A DNA stretch of 64,000 bases from Mayamaea pseudoterrestris (GCA_027923505.1 BROI01000005.1:496001-560000); one strand, 5' to 3'. Positions 9,309-20,403 are shown, counted from the first letter of the stretch. A program made the numbers and translations. The notes: a model not told the origin generated them from the letters alone.

Positions 9309-10826
9309 CTAAGTTGTTGCTTCGCTGGACGTGGACATAGCAAATGGCGCCTGAAACCATGGAGATTGCAACAATTCCAACCTTCGACTTTGGAGCAAGT
9401 GATGTTCGATCATCGAGAGATCCTGCTTAAGAACATCGATTGCCTTTCTTGTTAGACGATATACTGAATCAGTCGCCATAAGGATTGGATCATAGACACA
9501 TTGTTGAACAAGCAAAAGGTTGTCGAGAACTTTGAGCATTTCATTGTAACGTTGAACAGCTTGCTCATGTGCTGATCCCACCAATATGACATGAGCCGGT
9601 TTTGTGGACAAGCCAGATAGAAACTGGCTGTTGGTGTCGACGTCAAGCGAAAGCGCAAGGTCTCGTATCATGGCAGTCCAAAGAATCTGCGAAACATTCG
9701 GCTCCAATGCGGATTGAACCTTGTTCAAAGTCGTCGAAAGCGGTGCCTTGCTTGTAGCGTCAACGACGAGCTGATTTCGACTGACATACAAAGAAGCGTC
9801 TTTAGTCCACTGCGTCACCGCAATCGCCACTCCAACCTCCTGCGACTCGTCTATATCACCATCGTCGTCTACCGCGTCAATGGGATGTCGCATAAACAAA
9901 AGCTCGCCCGATCGATCAACTGCCATCGCAGCGGTTGCGGTATCTCGAAATTTGACCAACACTCGTAGGTATGGAGGATACCGCTCGACGTGGAGACCTT
10001 TTTTGCGATGGAAGGAGTGGTTGGCATCCCATGTTTCCACTCGTTGCGACAACGGAGGAAGCATCCAAACCTTGCAGACCGACAACCCCGAAAAGAATCC
10101 AACAATGTGTTCGGGAGTCGTATCAACTGGTAAACCGTGTAATTGAATCATATTGGAGCGCGGTTGGTTTGCGCAGGCTTGTAGCAGTAAGGATGTGTCG
10201 GGCGTCCACCGATCAACATCTTGTCGGACCGGCGTTTCCAATTTTGTTGATTGTTTCAGCTGTGGCCGGACAGATCGTGAGCGCTTCTTGAAGGCAAGAG
10301 GGCCAAGAATAGAGATACTCTTTCGCTCCTGCGCCAACATAGTTGCTGGATCCACACGACGAATCACTGGTCGTTGACTGTTAATGTTCTGCAATGTTTC
10401 GCGAGCTTTCCGTCCAATCTTTTGAATATCCTTGCCGCAAACATTTCGTTCCAAGTGATAGTCGAGTCTGGTCTGTGTCGTGAATTCTCTGCTACAATGA
10501 GGGCATGATCGTGGCTGAATGAGTCTCTTTGGCGCTTTCTCGTCAGCTTCTACATCGTCGCCATCCGTCGCTCGCTGGTCATGTCTTTGCTCATCATGGT
10601 CCGTAGAGTGTTTCATTGATGGAACTGATAGTCTATTCATGAACCCGGTTGAACCATCATGAGAGGCTACATCATCAGCGTCACCCGAAGCCACTGGACC
10701 AGATGGAACTGGGATGATCTTGTCCTCGCGATGCTGATGGCAACCGACGGTGTTCCCAGTCGGGAATCCTGTTTTTTCTACTACTTCCGCATCCTCGTCA
10801 TCAGATGATGAAGCAAGCTCAAACAT
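9309..10826 (-). CDS. Zinc finger (C2HC) and RRM-like protein
   Basis: Possible RNA-binding protein, about 505 residues from the ATG at 10826, whose product begins MFELASSSDDEDAE. The reading frame stays open up to another ATG at 11168, but those upstream codons read as low-complexity Cys/Arg-rich sequence unlike a conserved domain, so I prefer the inner start. Domains: acidic disordered N-terminus; a zinc-finger motif with C108, C111, H124 and C130; a basic linker; an RRM-like fold at about 226-312 (RNP2-like IQLHGLP, RNP1-like LRVLVKFRD); and a helical C-terminus of about 190 residues that I do not recognise. The exact cellular role is unknown. Confidence 0.6.
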   Translation of the reverse strand: MFELASSSDDEDAEVVEKTGFPTGNTVGCHQHREDKIIPVPSGPVASGDADDVASHDGSTGFMNRLSVPSMKHSTDHDEQRHDQRATDGDDVEADEKAPKRLIQPRSCPHCSREFTTQTRLDYHLERNVCGKDIQKIGRKARETLQNINSQRPVIRRVDPATMLAQERKSISILGPLAFKKRSRSVRPQLKQSTKLETPVRQDVDRWTPDTSLLLQACANQPRSNMIQLHGLPVDTTPEHIVGFFSGLSVCKVWMLPPLSQRVETWDANHSFHRKKGLHVERYPPYLRVLVKFRDTATAAMAVDRSGELLFMRHPIDAVDDDGDIDESQEVGVAIAVTQWTKDASLYVSRNQLVVDATSKAPLSTTLNKVQSALEPNVSQILWTAMIRDLALSLDVDTNSQFLSGLSTKPAHVILVGSAHEQAVQRYNEMLKVLDNLLLVQQCVYDPILMATDSVYRLTRKAIDVLKQDLSMIEHHLLQSRRLELLQSPWFQAPFAMSTSSEATT

Positions 10827-11289
10827 GTTTAAGCCTTCGCCCTCCTCCTTTACACGTACGCAAAACAAGCGGCCGGTGCAACAACAGAGTAAAGTAACCA
10901 ATACACCCCGAAATGTGATGAAAAAATGACCGGCTGGGCGAGAAAGCGAGAGCATGATTCTCATGTCGTACAGGTAATGATACCTTGTTTTCAATACCGC
11001 TTTATGAAAGATATCTTGATTAGACTGCAGGCGGCGTTGCGCCATACAACATCGTTTGGAAGCGATGCCGCGCAACCATGGTGGCGGATCCATCAATCGG
11101 CAGGAGTATAGCCAACAATCAGGCTTTGGTCCCTTCATGTGAATGGGTGAGGAGCATGTACACGACATGGATATGCCGCTGAGAATCTGGGAGGAGGCGA
11201 CGCATCAGTGGACGTCAACGCGGAGAGTGCCGATCCTGGCCTTGGCACTCAACAACGATCCATCATGATGACGAGTGCACAGCGCATCT

Positions 11290-12330
11290 AATTAATCGAG
11301 CAATGCTTGCTCGGCGGAACTACAGTAGCACTGCCGGCGGACGAGCAGCGTTATAGTCTGATTGAGCGACTTCCGGTAGACGCACTTCGAGGCGAAACAT
11401 TCGCTCTCACGAACGGGTCCATGCCCGAAGACTGAGATGCTCGATGACTTTTTCTTGATGTTTGAATTCAAACTGGCATATCTGACTTAGTTTGGGCGGA
11501 CACTGGATGAACGGCGTGCGTACGACGATTTTGACTTTGAAGATGGCGATGCTGCTAATCTTTCTGTCGGCACGAGTACTCGTATCATACGCAACTGCTT
11601 TCATATGAAGAAGTTGCCTACATCGTTTCATGAGGCAATTATCAACAACCATTTATACGAGCTGCTTCGGAGCTTTGAACAGCATCCCTCTGGAAGAAAT
11701 TAGCGTCTGGGATGCTGACGCACACGCGTTGAATTTGATTCGCGATGTAATTACTTTAACTCCGAAACGAAAACATTTGCCTTGACGGATCCTGAGATTG
11801 GCGTTGATGTTTTGATAGGCCTCGGAGATTTCTTGGTGCATTTAGTTTTAGCGAAGCTCGAGGTGGGGACGCGCGGAGAACACTGAGACGGTGACCAGAT
11901 TGCAGCGTGGCTGAATCAGTTTCGCCTGATGATGGTCAAAGTGCGTTGACTTTGTGTCACTTTTTGATGAACGCTTGGAGCAGGCCATTGCCAACTACTT
12001 GGCTGATAATTCAGTCCTGGGAGTGCTCCATCTCATTGTTCTATTTGACTACTTAGGACCCATGATGGCTTTGGATTTGATTGTCCAAGCTATGACTGAG
12101 GTACCGGTTGCCCAGAGACTTTTTTATTAACCATTGCTGTGAGTGGCTTGCGCGCTGGAGTGAGGTCCGCCATACTCATGGCCATCCCCTGCAGTCTGGC
12201 TTCTGAGGAACCTTTTGATCGGCTATGTACTTCCGCCGCCTCTCAAGAACCTGGGCTGGAGGCCATTATTTATGTCCATTCTTCGAATGAGGCAATCGCG
12301 CGACAAGTGATTGTTATAAGGTGACGCGCA
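11290..12330 (+). pseudogene. Decayed coding region of unknown family
   Basis: Stretches of protein-like sequence run in all three forward frames with at least five changes of frame or stops between them, so no complete product is possible. Recognisable segments in order include FHEAIINNHLYELLRSFEQ, ISVWDADAHALNLIRDVI, GVDVLIGLGDFLVHLVLAK and ANYLADNSVLGVLHLIVLF. Their composition is that of a soluble helical protein, but I cannot name the family, and nothing else in the window resembles it. Either an old pseudogene or badly determined sequence would look like this. Confidence 0.5.
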
Positions 12331-12574
12331 AAACGCCTATCGTCGCTGGTATACGGTCTGGCTGTTTCGCGTGAGGCAGTTTATACGTGATGAAGCACGC
12401 CATATATTTAACTTTGTGTAGAAAGGAAGATTTACATAGTGTAATAGAGTGTGACGTGTTGCGCTTGTAATCCCATGCGATGGAGCCTTTCGTTTCTCCG
12501 TTCGCGTTCACACAGTATCGCACATCCTCGCGTTAGCGAATAACGAGTAGACGCGCTCTTCATTAACAATACTC

Positions 12575-14149
12575 CTACGTGTAGTAATCACTCTTCCGCG
12601 GAAGATCAATAGTTGGATATATCTCGATCGATGGCGGATAGAACTTGAATTTGTCCATGACGTTAATCCCATATTTGTTGAGAGTATTTGCGCAACCTTG
12701 TGTTTGAAATTGACTGTAGAAACCAGTTAGCAGCTCCTCGTGCTCTTCATCTATGCATGATTGCAAAACAACAAAGTTTGACAGGCCATCACCACCAATA
12801 GGGACGCGCTTTCTAGCAGATGGCGGGGTCCGGCAGACTGACTCGGGATCAAACACTTTAGTGTCTGTTCTCGTGCATGCAGCGGATGATGCTTCACCGT
12901 CCGTGTTGTATACTACACCGCCTTGGACAACAGGATTTGGTCCACTTTCGATATCAAGCCCGCCACTCACAATTAAGTGCATGTCAACCAACTGAGAGTT
13001 CTCCTCTTCCTGAATGGTTTTCCACAACCTGCCCAACAGATGATCCAAGCAAATCTCAACACCAATGCGAATTCCGTGAATCGTAATGATGTTATGCTCG
13101 ACCAGCTTTGTATTGTGCGCTTCCAGCGCCTTCGACAGGACGCTGGACTCATGAAGGTGCGCATACTGCTTAATGTGCAGCAAGGTAGGATCTGGCAAAG
13201 TTGTTCTTCCGAGAAAGTCGCCCACGCTAATGTACTTTTTTGTCATAACGTAGTAATGATTGTGTCCTGTGCCTCCCATCAATACAGGGGCGAAATTCAG
13301 ATAAATGACTTCCGTAGCATTAAGGTCGTCGTAAGACCACCAAGGCTTCTCTGGCTGATCGTCATCCACTTGAGCGTAAGTCAAGGTGCCAAAAACAAAC
13401 AGCCAGTTTTCAAAAAAGTCGTCCGCGATTACTTGTCGAATCTTAGCTGCTGCTTCCATCAGCAAGCCTGGAGTTGTCGTGGAACCATTGTGTTTATCTA
13501 TGATCTGAGTCGCAGCGTAAGCTCCGTGTGGTCCACGCATGTAGAACTAAAGGAGTAATGGTGAACGATGGCTCAGGTTATACAAGATGATGTGTGTCGA
13601 GCATTGTGAATCATGCGCATGCGATCTTACCTCGGGCACCATCATGACCTTCAATGTCGAAGGATCAGGGTCAATTCGTGTCCCATTCCTGTCTTGCTTT
13701 AAGCGATGAAGGACTTGCTTGAGAATTAAGACGCGCTGATGAACGTCGTTCGTTATATTATAGTCTCCAAGATAGCATGTTCCAAGATTGTTGTCGACGT
13801 GACGATGCTTGCATTCTCCGTACTTGGCCAGCCCGCCCATTGTGTTTATGGTAAAACTAATAAACTGTGTCGCTCTGTACTTTCGCTTGAGATCCTCTTC
13901 TTTTGTCTCGAAACGTAAAGCGTCCGTGTCCGGCTTGCCATACTCATGGGCCCGACGGTCGTGCCAAAACACAAACAAAGAATAAAGAAGTAATGCCGCC
14001 ACCAAAAACATACCGAAAACGATAGCCCTTTGCAACGATGACGACTCATGATTTTGTGGTTGAATGTTGACGCCTTTTGCAGCATTGCTTTCACCCTCCT
14101 CGCTCCGCAGCAACCGTTCCGTCTCAGTTGCAGTGGTGTTGGATGTCAT
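12575..14149 (-). CDS. Membrane-anchored nitrilase-superfamily hydrolase
   Basis: Carbon-nitrogen hydrolase-like protein; substrate unknown. Exons 14149-13631 and 13546-12575 with an 84-bp GT-AG intron, giving 496 residues. Start is ATG 14149; the frame is open further 5' only through a GTG. N-terminal cytosolic tail, one signal-anchor helix (about 42-62), then the catalytic domain. The intron falls exactly after the proposed catalytic glutamate (MMVPE, E173), continuing as FYMRGPHGAY; the proposed lysine is K276/K277 (GHNHYYVMTKK) and the nucleophile C339 in GVEICLDH. These three in this order are the Glu-Lys-Cys triad of the superfamily. Topology suggests a lumenal or extracellular catalytic domain. 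Confidence 0.72.
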
Positions 14150-14784
14150 TTTGCGGATTCGATATGGAAAACTACTACAGTAGCTTACTAGAAGAGGCCA
14201 CACCGTCAAAGCTTTTCGTTTTCTTGATAAATGACGTTGGATAAAATAGTCAGCCACTATATATAACGGCTGATAGCCACAGAGCGTCGTATTTGCGTTA
14301 GCTTATTGCAAGTTGCAATAAGCAGTGCGATGCAGCGAACAAGTTGGGCGCGGCGCGCCATTTCCTTCAAAGTTTTCAAAACCGCTCGGCGTCGCTTGCG
14401 ACAGTTTATGAAACAACAACGCTAGTAACTTCTCCCGGTTGACCGGTGCCATGGAGTGTGTACATATAAATGTTTGGCAAGCATTGTGACAAGAACTATG
14501 AGAACTACGTTGTCTTAACAGTATTTAAACATGCTGAAGGGAGAAGGATATAAAAACCCAGAGTATCTGGAACCTGAAACGGACACACAAGCTCTCTTGC
14601 AATCGTCACAAGGAACATTCGTTCCGTCAATGGTGTCCATTTAAGTTCTGCGCCCTCGATCCATTCCTAACCTATTGCCTGTAAGATCAGAAAAGACTGC
14701 CGAGACCGCGCAGAACGCATTGAATTATGAAAAACCATCGTCGGGAATTCGGACCTTCGTTGGTAATTTGCAGGTGCGACAATA
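14150..14784. other. Intergenic, 635 bp
   Basis: Contains the upstream region of the nitrilase-like gene (with the TATA-like site and palindrome listed separately) and the downstream region of the ferredoxin gene. No further gene or RNA recognised. Confidence 0.5.
14256..14323 (-). promoter_or_regulatory. TATA-like box and 11-bp-arm palindrome upstream of nitrilase-like gene
   Basis: Reading on the minus strand, GTTATATATAGT lies about 110 bp before the ATG at 14149 (plus 14256-14267). Some 35 bp further upstream is a perfect inverted repeat with 11-bp arms and a 1-bp centre (gcttattgcaa / ttgcaataagc, 14301-14323). Position and symmetry suggest a core promoter with an adjacent dimeric factor site; both are inference. 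Confidence 0.35.
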
Positions 14785-15512
14785 TTAGTGCATAAAATAG
14801 GCAATCGGTGGTTGCTTCGGACAACAACGACATACCGTGATTCCATCAAAAGCTTCAGTAACTTTTACTTGGCAACCCAGTCGTGAAGTGTCGGTGACTT
14901 CGAATGCCAAATCCAGCATGTCTTGTTCCTCTTCGGTCATGGGAGGAAGCGTATCGTAGGTTCCTTGGTCAAAGATTAAATGGCACGTTGAACAAGCCAG
15001 TTCGCCACCGCAAGCTCCTGTGTACGCCATGATGAGTAAGGAGTAACCAAACCAGCATGTACGGCAGCAACAAAATGAAACAAACCAAGGCAGAGCTCTG
15101 CCTGCCGGAAGCATCTTAACATCCTGGTTGCTTTCATCATATCTTACCTTCCAGCTCTATACTATTCTCATGGGCTACATCCAGCAAATTCTCGCCAACT
15201 TTCGCCGCCGCCAGTCGTTTCTTCCCGTCCGCTTCCACGTATACAATCTGAACGTCTTTTACTTCTAGAAATCATTGCAAAAAGTGACGTGAGAAAAAGA
15301 TCAATATAAAAAATGATAATTCTATACCTCATCTTTATTTTACCTGATGTAGAAAAGAAGCGCACCTGGTTGGCAGGGTGTATCGAAGCTTTGCCCGTTA
15401 ATGCTTTCGCAGGCCGGCGAGGCTGTTTCGAGGGAGCGATTGTCGTATATGCTCGACAAACTGGTCGCTTGTAAAGCACAGCTTCAAATATATGACGTAA
15501 CTTATTGATCAT
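14785..15512 (-). CDS. Mitochondrial-type [2Fe-2S] ferredoxin (adrenodoxin family)
   Basis: Electron carrier of the adrenodoxin/Yah1 family, which serves iron-sulfur cluster and heme A biogenesis in mitochondria. Three exons, 15512-15344, 15264-15148 and 15017-14785, with introns of 79 and 130 bp; all phases agree and give 172 residues. Exon 1 is a basic, hydroxyl-rich presequence of the mitochondrial kind (NKLRHIFEAVLYKRPVCRAY through VRFFSTS). Exon 2 carries VYVEADGKKRLAAAKVGENL and ENSIELEG. Exon 3 holds the cluster ligands C-x5-C-x2-C (ACGGELACSTCH) and the fourth cysteine in SRLGCQV, with the family signature EEEQDMLDLAFEVTDTSRLG between. The C-terminus (CRCCPKQPP) is unusual. Divergent from the SANT gene, 299 bp apart. 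Confidence 0.92.
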
Positions 15513-15811
15513 TGCCAGAGTAAGCGAAAATCGAGTTGTTCCTGTTGCGTTTGGTACGATCAAACTACACTGTAATGAGCGTCGGCGGAGATGGAAATTG
15601 TGATGGTCGTCGCAATGAGAACCGGAACGACGCTAATCTAGTCGTAGCGGTGGCTAAATATTTCAAAGCTGATGTTCGTTGACGCGATCTTCGCCCCCAT
15701 CCGCCGTGCATTTTTGACCATGGCACAAAAAAAGACCATCACGACGCATTGTGTGTATCGTCCATACGCTTTAGTCGAAGCAATCAATATAAAATAGTTC
15801 AAATTATATAA

Positions 15812-18496
15812 ATGACGCTTCGACGTACTCTTTTCGATGCTTCTGTGCCAGATGTAAAAGAAGCCACGCATGGACGCTTTCAATCAACGACGAAATCAAC
15901 GTCAAGAAGTGTTCCTGTAATGGACTCTCTTGCCTTTGTTGGACTGTCCACCAGCAAGTCGAAATCGCAGCCTTTGACTGCCGCTTCTGTATTGGAACAA
16001 CTAGACAATCTTGGAATGATCAAAATACCCAGCAAACAGGGTTGTTCATATCCTACCAAGACTTTCGTCCAAAAGGACCCAGTGGTCATGGATTCGCTAG
16101 GAGCCACTGGAGAACAAAACGCTCAAAGAACTAGCCGACAATCAACTAATCACACTGGATATCAAAATGAGTTACCAAACCGCAAGCATACGCGACGACA
16201 GCTTGAAGAACGACGCAAGAAGACGATGGCTAAAAAGTCAATTCGACATGGCCCGTCCACTCGACTCGCTAGCCACAAAGATGCAGGTGGAATTCTTGGA
16301 GCGCTTGCATTTGAGGACAACGCCGGAAGGAAGAACGTACCTGTAAAACAAAGGAACGCCTCAGCTTCCACATTGACCAGGAACATTGAGCAGCCATTCC
16401 AGGGGCAGCCCAACAACACGAAATCCGCAATAGCTCTAGCAGCAGTACGCTCGCCCATGTGTTCGCCATCATATGAACCACTAAAAAAGCGGACAAACCA
16501 GCAGCCGACTCCTACTTTGAAACAGAAATTGATGGGTGGCTCACAGCTGTCAGATCCTTCGGTGTCACTGGACATTTTAATGACGATTTCACCAATGCAA
16601 TGCCACGAAAGCAAAAATCACTCGTCTCCAAATCGTCCCATACAACACACTCAATCAATGGACATGAACAGCGTCTTGTCGCTTATCTTTGCTGCTAGCA
16701 ATCATTCATCGGCAACTCTAGAGGAGGATGGCATTGTTGTCGCTGCCGCGAGAGAATGTCGTAGCCAATCCTCGCGAGACTCAATCGGCAGCGTCAAGGC
16801 TTCAGGTGAAACGTCAACAACAAAACGAGTGGCACCCGACAAGGATCGCCGAGGCTTGGCATTTCCAAAGTCTCTCGTTCAGAGCAAAAGTGTTCGCGTC
16901 GACGGAAAAGCTATGCATGCGCCCACGACGAACAAGGTTGCCACCCGTGTGCCGGAGCATGCTTCGCCGGATCCAGTTATTGACCCTGGCTTTCTCAAAA
17001 GACTAGCAAGAGCGGATGCAAGTATGCGGATTCTTGAAATGGAGATTCTGGCGGGCGATACGGTTTCTCTGTCGACATGCACCTTGACGCAAGCACTTCT
17101 GTGGGAGGAAGATGACGCGGATTCTATCATGGCGGTCGCTTCGGTGACACTATCCATGCAAGTGCCTCAAGGAACAAGTGAAAAGCCTTGTCGAGTCCTC
17201 CCGATCGCTACAGGAACTGCGTCTGTGGAAGCAATGGATACGAATGCGTTATACCACAAGGACATTGCAACAGAAACTGCGTCAAAGAACGAGCCCCAAA
17301 GTCGTCCTGGACATGATCATCAAGCAACAGGTGTGGTCGACTGTCCTATTCCTATACCTGGAAACCATGATGTATCCGTCGCAATCCCTGCACAGACACA
17401 ACGACGAACGGACAAGGCACCATCGACAACCCGACCATCCCGATGTCGAAGGCCTATTGGTTCTTGCCACCCAGCATCCGCAGACAGTATGTCCGGAATT
17501 GATGTTGGTGGAAGCCGCCATCTCGCCGATCCGCCCGTGCGATTAAGCTTTCTATCCCGCAAAACGACCTTGGACGCCTCCACAGAGGATGCGTGTCAGC
17601 CTAAACATTCCACGTCACCGTTCAGTCGCCCTCGGCGTAACCGCAAGCCCACGGATTATTACAAACCGGAAGCTCCAAAAGACAAGACATTCATTGAAAA
17701 TTCTTGCACCAAAGCAGAAAAGACGCACGGATTACCACCGAGCCGCGATCGGTCATTAAAGCTCGCCGCTTCAATCGAAAGCAAGGAGCTTGAATGTCAT
17801 ATAAAGGCTCAACTTGCTGGAGGCGGGCACAGCAAGCCTGCACCATTTATCGCGTCAGACGAGAAGGAAGAAATTGAAGCAAATGGCTGGACGCGAACAC
17901 AGCTTCGGCAATTAAATGAGGCCCAGCAAACAACAAATCCGATATCGTTACATTTTTGGGACGATATTGCCGAGCAAGTCAGCGGGAAAGACCCATCGGA
18001 ATGTTGCGCACAGTGGATGGCCATGTATCCGACACCAACAATTACTAAGCGTCGGGCAACAAAGCGCGACGTAGTTGTGCAGCCAGCGAATGCAAATACA
18101 TTTGTGAGTTTGTTCAATGCGACGCCATGGCGTGGAAAGGAGATTGCGGGCCACCTTCCGGATAACATCGACCTGGGAAGCGCCGTCAAGCTGGAAAAAG
18201 AGATTTTTGAAGCCTATGACGGATGCAACGGTTGCAGCTGGAAACCACCAGACGGCATGCAAAAATACGTTACAGATATGGCCCGAGCCGTCCGACGCCG
18301 TCAACCGGCAAAGAAAGGGAATGTAATTGCCAAAGAACTGGAGCAAAACAAAAATGTACGCGAGCGCATCGACGTTGATGGAATCAACATGAATGTGTGC
18401 ATGACACCGGGAGGAACATTAAATTTCCAATGCTCCAGAGATGACAATAGTGACGAAGACTTCGACGAATACTACGGAGTCAGCGACGATATGTAG
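15812..18496 (+). CDS. SANT/Myb-domain protein, possibly M18BP1/KNL2-like
   Basis: Single-exon, 894 residues, mostly basic and disordered. One SANT/Myb-like domain is visible near residues 690-745: NGWTRTQLRQLNEAQQ, FWDDIAEQVSGKDPSECCAQW, with the spaced Trp/Phe residues of the fold. After it come a conserved-looking block (FVSLFNATPWRGKEIAG, about 765-780) and an acidic C-terminus. A long disordered protein with a late SANT domain whose third helix reads PSECCAQW resembles the C-terminal half of Mis18-binding protein 1/KNL2, which helps deposit centromeric histone CENP-A. I see no SANTA domain, so this is a suggestion only; a general chromatin protein is equally possible. ATG 15812 is preceded by A/T-rich sequence. 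Confidence 0.5.
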   Translation: MTLRRTLFDASVPDVKEATHGRFQSTTKSTSRSVPVMDSLAFVGLSTSKSKSQPLTAASVLEQLDNLGMIKIPSKQGCSYPTKTFVQKDPVVMDSLGATGEQNAQRTSRQSTNHTGYQNELPNRKHTRRQLEERRKKTMAKKSIRHGPSTRLASHKDAGGILGALAFEDNAGRKNVPVKQRNASASTLTRNIEQPFQGQPNNTKSAIALAAVRSPMCSPSYEPLKKRTNQQPTPTLKQKLMGGSQLSDPSVSLDILMTISPMQCHESKNHSSPNRPIQHTQSMDMNSVLSLIFAASNHSSATLEEDGIVVAAARECRSQSSRDSIGSVKASGETSTTKRVAPDKDRRGLAFPKSLVQSKSVRVDGKAMHAPTTNKVATRVPEHASPDPVIDPGFLKRLARADASMRILEMEILAGDTVSLSTCTLTQALLWEEDDADSIMAVASVTLSMQVPQGTSEKPCRVLPIATGTASVEAMDTNALYHKDIATETASKNEPQSRPGHDHQATGVVDCPIPIPGNHDVSVAIPAQTQRRTDKAPSTTRPSRCRRPIGSCHPASADSMSGIDVGGSRHLADPPVRLSFLSRKTTLDASTEDACQPKHSTSPFSRPRRNRKPTDYYKPEAPKDKTFIENSCTKAEKTHGLPPSRDRSLKLAASIESKELECHIKAQLAGGGHSKPAPFIASDEKEEIEANGWTRTQLRQLNEAQQTTNPISLHFWDDIAEQVSGKDPSECCAQWMAMYPTPTITKRRATKRDVVVQPANANTFVSLFNATPWRGKEIAGHLPDNIDLGSAVKLEKEIFEAYDGCNGCSWKPPDGMQKYVTDMARAVRRRQPAKKGNVIAKELEQNKNVRERIDVDGINMNVCMTPGGTLNFQCSRDDNSDEDFDEYYGVSDDM

Positions 18497-18557
18497 CTTT
18501 AAAGTAGCGATGCAAATTTTAGATGCTTTAAATTAGTTAATACACCATGGTGGAACT

Positions 18558-20135
18558 TCACGTGTTCACAGTGAACCTGCAAATTGGAGCAGTTCTAGTG
18601 CGCGCCATCTCAACCTTATGCCCAAAGAGATCGCGTATATTTTTAATGCGATACTTAATCATTGTAGGCCGCTCCAATGACAGGCCCCATGCAATTACTC
18701 TGACGTCTTCAGGTAGACCCATGGGCTGCAACATTTCCGGACGAAACATTCCAGAGTTCCCAATCTCAGTCCACTTCTTCAAATCCGGATGATAGCCAAA
18801 AATTTCCATTGATGGCTCCGTGTATGGGTTAAACGCAGGTTTAAAACGAAGCTGCGTAATTCCGATCTTCTTGAAGAACGTTTCAATGGTTCCGATCAAG
18901 TCGCCTAAAGACAAGTTATAGTCCGCCACCAGACCCTCAACTTGATGAAACTCGCATAAATGAGTCTGAGTCAATAATTGTAAGTATGGGCATGACAACA
19001 AACAGTGTCGACATCGATGTGACACACTTACAGCGTCCATGGTTTCGTTTCGAAAAACTCTGTCAATGGAAAAATACCGCGCCGGTTTGAATCCTCCTTC
19101 TTGGTTGGCCAACTTGTAAAGCATTTGCGATGAAATGGCCGTCGTATGCGTGCGAAGCAAGTTCTTGTAGGCTTCCTCCCTCTTAAAATCATATCGGTAA
19201 CCAATGCTGCCGGCACCTCCAGTTTCATGCATAGATTTGACTCGCTCGTAGTAATCTTCTGGCACGGAAATCGTGCACGCTGGTTCCTTGATGAAAAAAG
19301 TGTCGTGCGCGTCCCGGGCCGGATGCGACTGTGGCTGGAAGAGTGAGTCAAAATTCCAAAAGCTACTTTCCACCCATTTCGCCGTTGGCATTTCGTCAAA
19401 CCCCATCTGCATCAATATTTTTCGAAACTCGGCGCGAACCTTTAAGAGCGGGTGCACATATCCGCCGCCCACTCGTTCTCCCAGTGTCAAAAAATTGTAA
19501 GGCTTGTAAAGCGTCGTCTTCCAAGCGCCTGAATCGAGCATCTCCTTCGTTAAATCGGCCGCTTTCTTTTCTCGTTTCGGTGCATAAAATGAGCCTCGAT
19601 GGACCTTGCATGACTTGCGAGTGTTTAACTTGATGAGCTTTCGACGCTTGAGACCCTGAAGAGTCGTGTCGTCCAAGGCGTCCTCGACAAAATTGGCATC
19701 TTTCAACATTCGTAGTGCCTGCTGAATTTCATCCGATACTTCGTTGAGTGTCTTAATGGCTACGAGGTCGGTGCCATCCTTCTTAATCCACTTGTTCTTC
19801 ATGCAGTTCCCCATCCCAATCTTGGCAACGTCCTTTCCGACCTTGTTTTGAAGGGATGCGACAGTGAGGTTACCCGCTTCATTAAGTGCTCTTAACACAA
19901 TGATCTCCTGTGACCCATTCGTCAAGATTGAATATGCTTCTTCCTCAAGTGTATAGAACGTCGAGGTGATGTCTTCCGCAGTGACGAGTCCATCGGCGAG
20001 CAAGGATTTGATTGCTCCGATGACCTTCAAATGATCAAGCTGCTGGTTCTCCGACCATGGAATGGTGTCTTCGATCGCGGCCTCGGGTGAGGATGACAAG
20101 AACGTCAGAATAGCGGTCTCGCAAGCTTCCGTCAT
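18558..20135 (-). CDS. FARSA: Phenylalanyl-tRNA synthetase alpha chain, cytosolic type
   Basis: Catalytic subunit of the (alpha-beta)2 enzyme that charges tRNA-Phe. Exons 20135-19032 and 18965-18558; the 66-bp GT-AG intron has no stop and reads through as an insert, but removing it restores [17 protein letters not shown]. Product 503 residues, close to human FARSA (about 508). Seen: N-terminal winged-helix DNA-binding-like domains (to about 200), [15 protein letters not shown], the class II core with [22 protein letters not shown] (motif 1/HPARD), RVFRNE (motif 2) and [12 protein letters not shown] (motif 3). Start is ATG 20135; open sequence upstream lacks conservation. The first ~80 codons are repeated in broken form at 45654-45900. 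Confidence 0.95.
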   Translation of the reverse strand: MTEACETAILTFLSSSPEAAIEDTIPWSENQQLDHLKVIGAIKSLLADGLVTAEDITSTFYTLEEEAYSILTNGSQEIIVLRALNEAGNLTVASLQNKVGKDVAKIGMGNCMKNKWIKKDGTDLVAIKTLNEVSDEIQQALRMLKDANFVEDALDDTTLQGLKRRKLIKLNTRKSCKVHRGSFYAPKREKKAADLTKEMLDSGAWKTTLYKPYNFLTLGERVGGGYVHPLLKVRAEFRKILMQMGFDEMPTAKWVESSFWNFDSLFQPQSHPARDAHDTFFIKEPACTISVPEDYYERVKSMHETGGAGSIGYRYDFKREEAYKNLLRTHTTAISSQMLYKLANQEGGFKPARYFSIDRVFRNETMDAVSVSHRCRHCLLSCPYLQLLTQTHLCEFHQVEGLVADYNLSLGDLIGTIETFFKKIGITQLRFKPAFNPYTEPSMEIFGYHPDLKKWTEIGNSGMFRPEMLQPMGLPEDVRVIAWGLSLERPTMIKYRIKNIRDLFGHKVEMARTRTAPICRFTVNT

Positions 20136-20403
20136 GGTGAAGTTTGAAGTTGGTGGCGAAGAAAAAATAATGAGCGGTCCATGTCGAGGCGCGGGTAGGT
20201 TGTGAGTTTCGGTGAGACACGCTTGTCCGGGTTTCTGTAAGCGTCTTCGCTCGACCAAGTTGAAGAACATCTTCACTCGGCAAAGCACGGCATCGTCCCT
20301 ATATACAGACGGGCGAATAGGAACGCGAACGACATCCCATCGACTATTTTGCATTGCATAGTTTACAGTAATTACGCATAAGGACGAAGATCAGTGATTG
20401 ACA

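Noticed and set aside
10827-11168. N-terminal extension of the C2HC/RRM protein
   Set aside because: It is open and begins with ATG, but reads as Cys/Arg/Leu-rich sequence without domain features; MFELASSSDDEDAE at 10826 looks like a natural start.
12139-12324. Short open frame from 12139 as a separate gene
   Set aside because: It is short and adjoins the decayed coding stretch, with which it is probably continuous.
15265-15343. Continuous reading through the first ferredoxin intron
   Set aside because: The translation (MRYRIIIFYIDLF...) has no family similarity, whereas splicing restores VKDVQIVYVEADGKKR in the right frame.
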